From: Archegozetes longisetosus
Lineage: Eukaryota; Arthropoda; Arachnida; Sarcoptiformes; Trhypochthoniidae
NCBI GenBank assembly: GCA_018873245.2
Contig: JAEMBT020000005.1
Span: 13,066,001 to 13,130,000, forward strand
Reading direction: 5' to 3'
DNA length: 64,000 nt
Positions 11,651-25,210 of the stretch are shown in pieces (position 1 is the stretch's first letter; every line of letters starts with the position of its first letter). The translations under genes and the position numbers were made by a program. Under the pieces are notes generated by a model. It searched no databases. It worked only from the letters and a program-made list of their open reading frames with translations, and had not been told where the DNA came from.

Positions 11651-14600
11651 GATTGAATTTCAATTATTATACTTTATGTGAGAAATAGTATAAATTTGAA
11701 TATCATTTATATATCAAATATATTTCTCTTTATGAAAAACTTCTTAACTATAGATCACACTTAAGATGCAGCTAATAATGAATGAAAGTCTGGTCGAACT
11801 AATAGAAAACTGGTTTTACTCCACAACTTTCTTAAAGCATAACATGTTTTTTAAACTTCTCCTCTGAAACTCTGCCCCTGATATTACGTTCATTGAATAT
11901 AATAGATATTTGATTCCAACCTAAAGATTATATAGTTTTAAAGTCCTGAAGATTTAGTGTTCTATCATTAATATTAATTATTTAGTGCAGAAAGAGTTGG
12001 AAAAGATTTTGTTGTTTGGTCGCAAATGAAGAGCAGATAAGATTAATGTTAATTATTGCGCGCAAGTTCTAAACGTTTTTTATGCCAACAATTTTCAAAA
12101 CCTTTTATGAAAAACGGCTTAATATCATAAACAACTGCGTTTTATTTTGCAAATAAAGTGATAAATTAAATGAAAATTCTTGACATAATATCTTTTTTAA
12201 TTAACTTTTGCTTTTAATAATTTAATTATTTCTCATAAAATATATTCTTGTTCGAGAAGAGAAGGAGAAAGTCAACTTTTTTCTCATCAACATAGCTTCG
12301 ATTCGATGCTAGATTGCTTCCAAATTAATCAGCTTAAGACTCAAGATGATTTTGTCACAAAAAAATGTCAATTAACTTTTTTCAATCTTGAAAAGTTGAA
12401 CAAATTTGAGTAGAAGTCATGTTAGGATTGATTGGAAAACAAGATTCACGTTAAAGTGCTATTAAAATTAGATAAAAGTTCATATTTGGAAACTAAAACC
12501 TAAGAATCCTATAAGAAGTGGAATCGAAATCAACTTTATGGTTAGTTGACTGAAATCTAAGCTATTTTAGTTTTTGTTATTATAATTTGTGATTATTTGA
12601 TAGATAAGAAAACCTAAGAACGATATTTGGAATTGAAAAAACGCTCACTCAAATGTATTTGCACTGATTTTTAGCGCAGATTTATTTACAGTCATTAAAA
12701 TAAATTAGAAGCAGAAGGAAAAATATTGAGTTGCTTGATCTAAACAAAACTACCAATAGATAAATTGGGAAACAGTGAGTTAGGTCTGAATGAACTAGTA
12801 TTTAAAAAAGTTATAAATCAGACCCCACTAGTGAACCAAAGATTAGGGGTGAGGATATGTGAGAAAAAAGCTCTTCAAAATAGAGTTATTTATACGGATC
12901 TAACGCTTTACAATAAATTAAATAAAATTCTAATATCATTTCAATGATTAAATAGTGCAATAAAACTAAATTTAAATCAAAATAAAATGATTTATAAGAT
13001 AAATAGCGATTTAGAATTCTATTTGAAGGCTTCTTATGCACATTTTGTGAGCGATCAGTGGCATATAAAATACCTAATTATAACATTCATATATAAATCA
13101 CTCCGGTCTTAGGCAACTGTCACTAGTGTTTGAACACAACAATCACACGCTCTCCTTATTTTATTATCACTTTCATTCTGATTCTCAACGGAAATTAATT
13201 TTATTTCAGGGAAATCTCAATAGATTTTTAGCTCAAATAAATTTTATCTTAAGGGTGGATAACGTGAGAAAATTCTGCAGTTTTTCATTTATCTAGTTTT
13301 GATTGAATATCAATTTCTTGTGCACTTGTGAGGATTTTTGGATATAATTGACTTTCAAAATGTTAAATGTTTTCAATTTTTGAGACACTTTTCCAAGAAT
13401 TATAAAATTTCAAAACTTATGTCACTGCTATTGACTTAATAAATCATAAGATCTGTTATTTTCTATATCATTCTAAAGATCTTGGTACTGAAATTCTGTG
13501 AATTATTGTCTTATATAGAACTTATAATAGATTATATAATGGCTTAGCTCATCTGGTATTTGGTCTTTACCTACTATGTAATTATGATTTTCTAGGCGGC
13601 TTCAAATTACGGAAAGCACTTGTTCATAATACATATTTGAACAATGCTCTATTTCTTGGAATATTCTCAAAACTTTTACTGCCTTGTCTTTTTTTCCTAA
13701 GAACTGCCCAGGATATTTCAATTTTTAGCTTGAAATCAAGCTAATTAATGTGTGAACATGATCCGAGAGATAAAAATTTTTATTCAAATTGTTTGAGACT
13801 TAAACTTTTCAGTTTTCATAATTAGTCACTGAATAGAAAAGAGTTTCTTTATTAATTTTCAAAATGGATATAGAGTCAATTTTCTAGAATAAGATTAGAT
13901 CAAATTTTATTATTTCAAAAATGTTTTCCGTAATTTTACGCGTAATTTGAGATCATTTTAAAGACTTTTCCAGTGAATGGACTAAAGGCTTAAATAATGA
14001 TAATTTGAAAATTGATTTTAATTTCAAATATCCTTCTATTAAGTTAATGAAAAGCTAAAATATAACTGAAGAAGAATGACTTATTTTCTTATGGACGATT
14101 AAATTAACATAAATATTAAAACTGTTACGAATCAATGATGAGCCACAAGAGTTTTATCATTTTGATTAAAGGATGCGTAGATTTTAATGAAGATGTAAGA
14201 TCTTGAGCTGCGAATATTTACATCGAAAAGTAAATTATAGAGTAATTTGTGTTTCTCTACATATGAAATAAGAAGCAAAAAATCATATTGAATAATAAAA
14301 ACACATTTGAAGACCGACTTTGATTGGATATAAAAATATTTTCCTAAGTGTTAAAGTGTTTATACAATTCTCACAATAAATGAATTATAATTATAAAGTA
14401 GGAAAAAGCAGAGAACGCAGAGAGAGAATGAATGACAAACAATTATATAATTTTCAGGTTCTGTGTATATAATACTTAATTTGTAACACAAATGATTGTT
14501 AAGAGAGAACAACTATTAAAGATAGTAATCTTGTATCGCATCTAATTTGAAAGGAGAGAAAACTTGAAGGACTTTAGCTTGAAAGTTATCTTAAAGGCCA

Positions 14601-14877
14601 AAATTTGATAATAATTAAATGACTCTCTCCTTTTATCCCTAGTATAACAATGATCACATGACGTATCACTTATTTCAAGCTTCTTATGCTGTCGTTATTT
14701 ACCACTTACTAAATAATCACTTTTACTTATTTTTTGTGCAAATGCAACCACTTGCAAACTCTCTGTTATTTCAGTTCAAAGTCAGTTCTAATTTTGAAGA
14801 ATGAGTTAACTACAACACTGATCAACCTGACAATTAACGTATTGTTAGGCAAATTTTTGCATACGTCAAAAATTTGA

Positions 14878-14932
14878 GCTCTCTCTCTCTCACTCACTCA
14901 CTCCACTCCCTCCCTCTCTCCCCTTTCATTAG
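14878..14932. repeat. Imperfect CT/CACT-rich tract
   Basis: CT dinucleotides pass into CACT and CCCT units, forming a pyrimidine-only strand apart from a few A. It is an interrupted relative of the longer CT tracts nearby. Confidence 0.85.
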
Positions 14933-16231
14933 GCTCTCTTATCATTCCATATCATTCTTCATATTCTTCCTAAGAAGAAAAAATTGTTCATAAATGCTAT
15001 ACTAGAGTCACATCTGGTAATAACATATCACTTAAAGTTAAATTTCAGTTAAAATAAATGGCAGTTTTCGTGAGTCATGCTCTTTATTATGACTTTCATT
15101 CGTTATGCTTATAATTCTGTAAAAACTTCTTAAGAGAGAAGAAGAAGAAAGAAGAAAGAACATTTTTTCATTAACTTGATGCCTTCTGGAGGCACAACAC
15201 AATTTTTGCCTAACTTGAGAATAGCTTCTAATAGTAGAAAAAATTGATATTTAGGTAGTGATAAAAAGTGTATTTAGCTCAAGATTACATGTTTTTAAAT
15301 TAAAATGTCATTTAGATAGAATTGAAGATTAATTTTTTAATTTAGTGTCAGATCTAACCGTCTTAGGCTCCGAGACTTAGACCCGAAATGATAAAAAAGG
15401 AAAGTTCTCTGAAGATAAGCACAAAACAAACAGAAAGTACGCGTATTTCTTGTGATTTATGGTTACGTTTTTGACTAATTTTAAAGCTTAATAATAAATC
15501 AGGGTCTGATAAGTTGTCACAACTATTCTAGAAATAAATATTTTTGTCAAAACTTTTTCTCTAAAAGGTTAAAAATTGAGCTCTTTTTCGATGAGACAGT
15601 CGGGTACCGATAAAGATGGAAGAAAAAAGTATTTAAAACGTTTTCTACTATCAAACTACTCCTGTGATTAATAGTACTTTTCCAAACCTATGAATTATGT
15701 GAGTTATGTAGATTATTTAAGGGGAATATTCCCCAAACTTTTCTCTTTGAGGTTTCTAATTGAAAATAATCATAATGTGAAGTCCTTCACTATTGACGTT
15801 TTTATGGCTATTTTATTTGAAATTTAATCAAATCTAGAGTTGTAAATAAGTACTAATAGCTTTACACGACCAACAATTTTTCCCAAAAGAAAAAAACTTT
15901 TCGATTGTCGGATAAGCTATGAATTGAGCTAATAGAAATTTCACGGCTAGGACTCAATAAGGACTCAGTTTATCTAAAGAATCACATTCACCTAGAATAA
16001 TAAGTAATTTACTAATTATTTTAAGTGTTTTTCAGAGGAATTACACACGATTTCTGCACACTTTTATTTCAATTTAACGTTTTATCTCACTGATTATGTG
16101 TACAATTTTTGATTCAGAAGTCGTTTCTAAGCTTCAATTGCAACATAAAATTCCATTTTAAAGAGTAAAGTGTTATTTATTCAATATTTTTAGCCGTGTT
16201 ATTGAAACTTAAGAAACGAGAAGTGAGTGAG

Positions 16232-16233
<2 letters not shown>

Positions 16234-16270
<37 letters not shown>
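16234..16270. repeat. (GA)n microsatellite, about 18 units
   Basis: Pure GA run preceded by GTGAGTGAGCG. Confidence 0.97.
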
Positions 16271-16272
<2 letters not shown>

Positions 16273-19200
16273 TTATGATAGGTTATAATGTATGAGAGAA
16301 TGATATAATTTGTACGTTTATATGTGAAGCTTTTAAAATATTTGAATGCATATCTTAAGACAATTAAAATTTTATGAAAGCAATAAAAAATGTTTAAGCG
16401 AATAGAAAAGTATTAGAGAGAAGTGTTGCAGCAATTGTGGGCATCGATTAACAGGTAGAGGGAAAGAAAGGGATGAGAAGAGGAAATACTATTCATAATT
16501 AGTATCTGATATTAAGTACTATAAAAAATTATTTCTTTTGGCATTAAGATTAGTAGCGACAAAGTCAATAATCATTTTTGCTTAAAAGCATTTAGACATT
16601 AAAGTTTGAGTTTAAGAAATTTTTATTGCGATAATCTTTCTTTTGAACACTCACGACATTATCGTCTACTAGATTACAGTCTACTCAAGAAATTTTACGT
16701 TAATGACTGCTAAAAATGCTTGTCTTATGAGGCAATTGAACCTTTATTTTTGTTCAGACACAACCATTTTCATGTGGTATAACTCATACTACGCTTAAAT
16801 TATTATCTCTCTATGTTTTATGTACTAATTAATTCTTCTTTTTTCTACCAATCAATAAATTCATTATCAAAAGTGTATTCTTGTTAAAAAGTTTTACTCA
16901 TTTCAAAAATCTTTTTTTTTATACTTTCCTCTTTGGGAGCAATCTATAAATGATTTTGAATTTAATCGCTTTGAAACTTGAATTGAACGATAAGTTTAAG
17001 TACTAGTAGTCAACCCTTTATTTCTCGAATCCATTTAAGGCTATCTAAGAAGTTAAAGAAAAAATTTATCCAAAAAAATAATTCAAATGTTTTTCTCAAG
17101 CAAATTATTAGTTATAAATTGAAAAAGAAATTTTACGAAAAATTTATTTTCAAACAACATGATAGATGATATACTTATATAGAAGTTATAAGTAAAAGTC
17201 ATGATAACTATGTATACAAAAAATATTTTGTATTACTTTTAGGCTCATTTACATCAAGAGTCGGTAGTATTTTTCAGATAGTTTTTAAAATAATGTTTAA
17301 TGTGAGAGAATTTTTATATTTATTACTTTTGTCTAATGATGGACTACAGCTTTGAGCTATAATATCAATTTGTGTCCACCAATTAAGTGCGCTATCACAA
17401 CAGATACTACTGATTATTGTGTGGATACCGACCACACACAGCACCCAATTGTATCCCGTTTCGCCCAATGCTTCAAACAACACAAGTTAACATAACCACA
17501 CTTTACACAACTTACGCAATATATTTAATTAATCGATTTAAGTCAAATTAAGAATGTTTAACAACCTCTCAAATATTCAATAATTGTAAGTTTGATTCAC
17601 TTTTTCGTATCCGATTTGACCCAATATTGAAATAATTGAAATTGAATTATAGGAAAATGATTTAGAGCCAAAAATTGATCAATCGGTTGATTTATTGGAG
17701 AAAACATTTCTGAACCCTAGAGAAAAGTTGAATAAATGAAACTTTTTCAATCACTTATCGCAACAGGACTTCACAATTAATTAAGAGGAAACCGAATTTA
17801 AGTTCACTCATAACCTATGCTAATAAAAAGTTAATTTTGCAAATATTTTCTTTCTTTGAACCCTTTGAAAAACTGTTTACAAAATTGTTGCCAATTATAT
17901 GATAATACGTTTTACTTAATTAATAAGACAGTCATAAGAGATACTTCTGTTGAATGTTTTATTGCTTTTAATCCCCAAAAGCATTTTCTTTACATACTTT
18001 GCAACTTCTTAGAGACACAGAAGCCATGAAAAAGTCATGAGAGTCTGAAACCCGAGGCGTTAACCGCATGTTATATTTGATTAAAAAATTTGTAACTTTG
18101 AAAAAACGAATCTAAAACTCAATCGCAAATAGCAATAAACGGATCATAAATTATAAACTCTTTTATAAAGGTTTGTTACTTCAGAGCTAGAGGCCGAAAA
18201 AGATATTTTTTTAATTAGATTAACCGCATTCGGAAAGAAAAATTCATAATAATACCAATAATAAGAATGTATCACATTTTTATCTACAAATATAACCCTT
18301 AAGTGATACAACTTGTCGTTTTAATGTTCATATATTTCTAGCTCATTATAAATTCATACGTGAAGAGCAGCTCTTCTCTCAATAGTTATTCATCAATACC
18401 TGAATATAAATAAAGACGAACTAATAGGAAAACAGCCTAAATAAATATTGATTATTTAATAGATGCTTAACTGTCTGAGTATAATAGTTGTACTGCGAGT
18501 GATTGACTGAATTTGAATGCGCACTCAATTGGAATATTAAACAGTGTTTAAGAGTCGACTTGGCGATGTTGCTTCACTCTAATTAAAGTGATTTAAGTTC
18601 GTGTAAGTAAGTTATCGGTTTTTATTTATTTGTTTTTTGCATAAGTAATACTAAACTTTATCTTTATTCTAAACGATTATAAGACTTTCAAGTTGGCTAT
18701 CGTTTAGTATAACTTTTTTACTTTGCAAGTAAGAAAAAGCTTTAAACCTTCACAACCACTTATACTTCAAGTTTATTATTGTTATTTTTTCTAAACTTCA
18801 ATTAAAATTTAGTATTGTCCAAAGTTTATTGCATTGCAAATGAGTTTTTTTAGAATTCATTAGAATTTGTTGATAAAAATAAATTTGATTTTTATACAAT
18901 TTTCAAAGCTTTAAACTATTCGATAGTAGTTGAAAATACTCTTCACTGATTAAACTAAAAAATATTTGAACTGATTCTGATGATCGCTCACAACAAATGA
19001 GACAGTAAATATAAACAAATGAAATTTGTTGGGACTAATTTTTGAAAAATGTTAGAAGTAAAAATTACATAGAAAATAAAACTTAGTTTATTTTGAACTT
19101 AAGATGCATCAACATTAATAATAGTATAGCATTAGTGATTCATTTTCTATCTAAATCAAAATTTTTCAAATATCTAGAATCATTATCAATAAATTTTCAA

Positions 19201-19557
19201 AAATATTTTCCTTTTCATGACTATCAGCAAAATTGTGATAACTTTAACGTTATTTTCATGATATAAAGTTCGCTCTTATCAGTGCTATTAAAAGCTTTTG
19301 CCCATAAAGTCATACATAATAACTTTTGAATAACTTATATTCACCACTATTACAGTATATTTATCCTAATCAAGCCATAAAACTAATTATAGCTTATTTT
19401 ATACAAAGAAGTAGTACACAGAATTCAGGGCTAAATGTGAAATAACCCGGACTGAGAGGTAGCCCAAACCACAATTTATTACATTAAGCCATAAGAGTGA
19501 AAAAGCTTTTTTGAGAAAAGCCATAGACCGAGCGTTTCAACAAAGATTAGGAGTCAT

Positions 19558-19576
19558 GAGAGAGAGAGAGAGAGAG
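19558..19576. repeat. Short (GA)n microsatellite
   Basis: About nine GA units in gene-free DNA. Confidence 0.9.
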
Positions 19577-22141
19577 TACTTTTCGGCCGATTTTGAGTAT
19601 TTCAGTCAATAATACCATTATATATATGGCCAATGAACAGATAGTCTAGACTTGAACACCAAACAAATAATAGTAAAATGGATTTATAAGTTCTCGCAAA
19701 TAATAACTTAAAATTGCTCTGAATTGAGCCCCAAAACTGCTTGGCAAATATTTGGTAACATAGCTTTTGAAGTGGAGTTAATCTAAAGAGTTTTTGTTCG
19801 TATAATCGTTATACACAAAAGGTCTATGAAAATGGTTTAAACGCATGCATTCATTCTATTCGAGTTGTTATTGAACAGAAAAAAGTTATTTTAAGCAAAT
19901 AATTATACTTTTATTCATTAAATTTGAGTTAATAATTACAGAAAATGATAGAGTGGTTCATTAAATATGCACAAAAAATAAATAATTTGTTGGCCTTTCA
20001 TACTATCCTTTTAAGTTTGATAAACTAAACGTTTTTTATTAAAAAACTATTGCTTTAAAACTTAAATTACATATTGTTAGCAGAAAAACTATTTTCATAT
20101 TAAACACGAATATAAGGATGATTATAATGTTAATAAGACATTATTGTCTCGGAGTTCAATGAAAATCACGTCAAACGTTATATTGAAATGAATTGGTAAG
20201 AGAAAGAAGATAAGTGGCTGCTATACATAGCCATGAGTTGAGTCATTGTTGCAACCAATTTAATTATCTAACATATGATGATGTATTGTTGCCAATGAAG
20301 AGCATATATTCGCTCATCTCCTCCTAAAAACTGAAAACTAATTCACAGTTTGATTTTTCACGGCATGTCCGATATATTCCCTCCTGCTGTTGATTAGCCA
20401 CAAGACAAGACACCACTTAAAGTCCTCAATCATTCTTCAGTCGTACAGCCATTTGGTCACTATTTCAATCATACCAACAGCAGGATATTGATAGATATCT
20501 AGCTGTTATTGTTATTTCTCTTATAACTATTAGTTAATGCATTTTTTCTTCAGCTTCATTTATATTTTTCGTGCAAAAATCTTCTTTCTATCATTTTTAA
20601 CTTTTTTCCCAACAAATATCAATTATTAGTTATAATTTGATTCTCAAATAAGTTGTAATTACTTTGAAGATCGAAATCTAATATTTATAGATAAGTCAAT
20701 TTTGATTGAGTGCTCGAAAATTCCGATAATTAGCTGTAGGAATATTCTTGAAAGTGAAACAAGGGGTAAAAATAGTTATTTACTATATAGTTGACTCTTA
20801 AGATATGAATAATTTCTCAGAGACATAACTTTTAAATTGGATAAACCAAGAAATGAACAAAAAACTTAAATAAATTAAAGATAAAATATAATTTAGTGCA
20901 TAATACCACCTGAAATCTTAATCATATCTTTAAATTTGAAGTTGTCTCAACTCGAATGACAAAACAAATTTCTCAAAATTCAAACAGATATAAATTTCAA
21001 ATTTGAAGTGCACTACATAAGTGAAAATGTTACGAACCCGTTCCGCCTACGGATCGGCTATTTTTCTACCCACTAGTAGATTCTGGTGGCGAACTGTGTC
21101 TTTAAAGAGCGAGTGCTCAACACAAGGTTTCTATTAAAGAAAAATAACACAAGTTTTTTATTTGATTACTTTCTCTATTAAATAAAACTTATATTCTCAG
21201 AAAACATCAATTTTAGCAATTATTGCTTAAGAGAAATCCTTATAAAATTGACTCTAATTTTTGATTACTATATAAAATGTTTTTAATAAGAAGAGAGAAA
21301 ATGATATATAACCTCTAATAAGATAACATTTTTTAAAAAGTTATAGTTTTTAGTTGTCTTAACTTCTTTATAAATGCTTTTAATACTACGATAAGTTTAA
21401 AATGTTTTTCAGGCTTTCTTTCTCTTTTTCTTCTGCTTTGCCGAACATAAAAGCGCTCTTTATTTACAATGAATGCCGAAAAGGACAACATTTTTCACTT
21501 ATTTCTTAATATATTTTCAGGTGTAAGAGTATAGAGACTGACAAATGAAGTATCAAAATTCACATCAATTTTTCACAAAGCGAGAGATGAATGTTTGACT
21601 AAATTTTGACACTTTTCGATTCAATGAAAACTTTTTATAAAAATGATTGCAAGATACGAAAACTTGGCCAAAATTTTTAATGAAAAATTCAATTTGAATG
21701 CTCTATTGGCTGAAAAATGCATTATCGATAATAACTAACTTTCAATAAGAGAAGATTAGAAGAAAAAAAGTTTCTTTCAAATGAAAAGCTGAGAAAAAAT
21801 TCTTTAAATTTAATAAAAGTTTCTCTAAAGTATATAATTTTGACAAGAAATGCGAAGTAAGAAAAAAGAAATTCTATTATAAAACCGGAAAAGAGGTGTT
21901 TGGAAATCACAGTAAACACAAAAATGAAGACTCATTTGACAAAAGATAGAGTCAGGTCTCTAGTAGCCGGTCAGTAGAAAAAAGAAAAGTATATTTCCGT
22001 CTCTTCTTATTCGAGCTCATTCTCTTTTCTATCTTATTTTCAGGTATGCTTTTATATCTGTCTAGTTTTTTGCTTTGATATGTTTCGCGTGATATTCTTC
22101 GGCAGTAAATAGCCATCAGTGGCGAACTCCCAAATTGCCAA

Positions 22142-22144
<3 letters not shown>

Positions 22145-22206
<62 letters not shown>
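22145..22206. repeat. (CT)n microsatellite, about 30 units
   Basis: The longest CT tract in the window, followed by imperfect CACT units to about 22222. It lies about 3 kb upstream of the putative TTC28 promoter. Confidence 0.97.
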
Positions 22207-22208
<2 letters not shown>

Positions 22209-23583
22209 CACTCACTCTCTCGATCGTCTCTTAATTTGCAATCTTACACAGCAGAACCTCGCCGTAATGAACCCTAAGAGGTTGTATATAAAATAATTTT
22301 GAAAATTATAATAAATACCATTGTATGAAAACATTTAAGCAACAAACTGATATCTATGAGGACAATCTCTAAATTAACAAATATTCATATAAAAAGCTTC
22401 GATATATAGGTATTTGTTATAATGAGTTTGACTGTATTTCAATCGAATTGCATCTCTCTTTCTCTGTCTCTGCAGTTTTTCGCCCCAATCCCCAAATGAT
22501 GGCCTCTGATTGCTAGTCAGGTGAACTGGAAGGTGATTAAAAACACATTACTAACTTGCAGGCCGTTTGGCTCAAAGAATTTTTTTTATATACCATATAT
22601 TTTTGGCAGAAATATAAGCAGAAGAGAAAAGGCAATAACAGCCCTATTGCTAACGTTTTCAACATTTCGCTAAACAGGTTCGGTCGAGTTGAATAGTGAG
22701 GGATGTGAGCCTTAAGTTAAACTTTTCAAAAATTTTATTATTATCATTTCTTTTTGGCGAGATATTTTCACAAATATATAATAGTTTTTAGTTATAATAA
22801 TATCCTTTAACTTTGCATTATTAGAGGAGAGCATTCAAATTGGTTTCTCTCCAAAACACTAAATTTCTTTTAAATTGAACTCAATTTTCAAGTTCACTTA
22901 AACTTTTCTTAAAAGTCTTATTAACTTTTCTATGGATTTAAAGCATCAAACATTTCTTACTTTCATCTAGTTTTGAAACCTTTGGTAAAAATAAATAGTT
23001 TCTTATAAGATTTATGCCAACACTTCATAACTCGATTCATTAGCTTAGATAATCTCATAAAACAAATAGAAAAAATTATTAATCACTTAATAGATTAAAA
23101 AATCATTTCTTAATACACTCGAAAGTAAAATAAATGATAATCAAATAAGAGTCTAATCTCTTTTAATTTGTTTTTTAGCGCACAAGTTGTCCCTAAAAAA
23201 AGACTTTTAACACATAAATTAACTTAGAATTGACTTTAATGGTGAAAAATGGGTGAGAAATCTATCATTTCTGCCGGTCAGACCTGAAACAAGTCAAATA
23301 GGATTTAAAAGAAAATCATTTCACTGTCACTAATGAATTATGCAGTGATTTCTTTGTGTCTAAACAATCAGTAAAATTGTTATAAACTTTAAAAAATTTA
23401 TAAACAAATAGTAAATAGTTTGTCAATTATGTAAAATGTTTTTAAGCTACTGGTTAAAGATTAGCGTCAGATTGTCTATTAATCCGATTATGGGATTGAT
23501 AGGAAAATTTTTTACGTAGCTATACTTTCTCTATAGATATTTCAAATATTATATAAGATTCCTCTCTTAAGAAAACTTTTACC

Positions 23584-23850
23584 TCAAATACAGTTTTATC
23601 TCTTTTCGAGTCTAAATATTTGTCGAAAACTTTTCATAACTTTAGGACAATTTCTATTAGAAAGCATTAGCTCAAATACAGTTAATTCTGTTTGAATATT
23701 TTGTTGAAAACTTTTCCAATTTAATGATAATTGTACTACAAGGAATAGCTGAAAATATTGACTTCAAATACAGTTTGATGTGTTAGAAAGCGTAAATAAT
23801 GAAAAATTTGTCTTGAGACAATTATATTAAGAATAGCATTGATTCCAGTT
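23584..23850 (+). repeat. Degenerate minisatellite, three units of about 90 bases
   Basis: The unit start TCAAATACAGTT recurs at 23584, 23672 and 23764, so the spacings are 88 and 92 bases. Units 1 and 2 also share a GAAAACTTTTC block, and all three have a related GACAATT/GATAATT-type stretch before the next start. Confidence 0.6.
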
Positions 23851-24491
23851 TTTGGGACTATGAGTTTAATACATTTATAATAGTTTTTAATGTAAACGTT
23901 ATTCCTCTATCGCATGCCGAGTAGAGATAGAAGTGTCATTTTTCTTATTTTTTATCTTCAGTTGTATTTATTTAAATTACTCCAACAGAGATGTTTTCAT
24001 TGAGACAATTAATCAAATTTGTTCCCAATCCTACCAACATTTTCGATATCTCAAGGCTTCTCGTAGTCTATTCAATACTAAACGATATATTACTCCATAA
24101 TAAACTTCAGTTTAAAGAAAGAAATATTATTGCCATTAATTAAATCGAAGAACTTATGCATTAAAAAAAATAGTTTTTTCTTCTACGATTGTTGTAACCA
24201 AATTTTTTCGCTCAATCAAAAACTCAATTTTTGAAAATTTATGAATTATTTATTGTGTTGCGAAAGTTCAAAATGAAAACTTGTTATAAATAATTTTGAA
24301 ACAAATAGCTTTGTTTTAATGATTACATAACTTGAAAGTAAGAAAGTTTAAAACTATTTGTTATAATAAAAAACCTCAAACTCCTGATTATTGACTGAGA
24401 AGAATTAACTTCGTTAGCAAAATCGATAATAGAAGTTTGAAAAATTCATTTTCAAAAGTCTATTATCATATCTAGTATGAAAAAAGGAAGA

Positions 24492-24740
24492 AAAGTTTAA
24501 CAAAAGTTTGCATAACTTCTTACGTAAGAACTAGACTCGAATCAAACAACAGATAGTTTACTAAACAAGTATAAATAGCAGTATAAAAAAAGTTATTTTC
24601 TCAATCATAAGCAACTAAAAGTTTGATTGATATAATAGTGAAAAAGTCTAACAGAAGTTTGCGTAACTTTTCAATAAGAACTAAATTTGAAAACAAATTG
24701 AAAATTGAATAAACAAAGTGCAAAAGTATGGAGAAAGGCT
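24492..24740 (+). repeat. Diverged tandem duplication, period about 151 bases
   Basis: AAGTTTAACAAAAGTTTGCA (24493) is repeated as AAGTCTAACAGAAGTTTGCG (24644), followed in both by TAACTT and TAAGAACTA. Flanking blocks such as AAAGTTTGATTGATATAAT (about 24616) and AAAGTTCAATCGATATAAT (about 24809) suggest a longer, decayed array. Confidence 0.55.
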
Positions 24741-25089
24741 GCGCAACAACTAGATCTCATTCTGAAAGCATGAATAGGAGAGAAATTTTTTAATGAAAAA
24801 AAGAATTAAAAGTTCAATCGATATAATGACCATTGACTGTATAGAAATGATAGGCCAGTCCGCCACTGATAAAACACATGTCATGCCAGCGGGTGGTAAT
24901 AGTGAATCGCATCCCTTCACGATTTATGCGTTAATACGTCAACGACCCCTCCGCAAAGAAGAAGTTTGAAAAAAGTTTTCTTACCTGCCTTTCTAGTCAT
25001 CGTTACCTGACTCTCACCAATGCATTTGTTCAACATTGCATTCCAGTGTAATCGCAGGCATTCCATTGTGCCGTTCGGACCATTTCAGC

Positions 25090-25210
25090 CATTATATAGT
25101 GTATGCCTGTCTATATAGCTCTCAGATAGCACTCGCTCTCTAACGAACTCCCCTTAATATTGAAGTTCAGTCTCTCTAGGCTTGTCTTCTTCTGTTTTCA
25201 GTTTAGTCTT
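25090..25210 (+). promoter_or_regulatory. Putative TTC28 promoter and transcription start region
   Basis: This is a GC-richer, mixed-composition block. It carries TATATAG at about 25094 and again at about 25113, and arthropod-initiator-like TCAGTC/TCAGTT strings at about 25167 and 25198. The next 350 bases lack a long ORF and end in a strong donor-like GTGAGT (about 25549), consistent with a non-coding leader exon. The assignment rests on motif and position only. Confidence 0.3.

Larger units (their letters stand above)
7466..25090. other. 17.6-kb gene-free interval between divergent F-box and TTC28 genes
   Basis: No chain of exons with matching phases could be built on either strand. The open frames here (for example at 8889-9113, 12765-12947 and 17274-17483) are short and mostly lack an ATG or any family signature. 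What it does hold is repeats: long GA/CT microsatellites at about 7.9, 10.1, 14.9, 16.2, 19.6 and 22.1 kb, degenerate direct repeats at about 11.5, 23.6 and 24.5 kb, and short GC-richer islands near 10340, 17400, 20380, 21040 and 22490. It probably includes the upstream regulatory DNA of both flanking genes. Confidence 0.6.

Noticed and set aside
12765-12947. 60-codon plus frame in the gene-free interval
   Set aside because: TTG start, no splice partners, no recognised motif.
13538-13625. tRNA-like TAGCTCATCTGG plus TTCAAAT
   Set aside because: A-box and B-box-like strings are present, but they are spaced too far apart and neither the acceptor stem nor the T stem can be paired.
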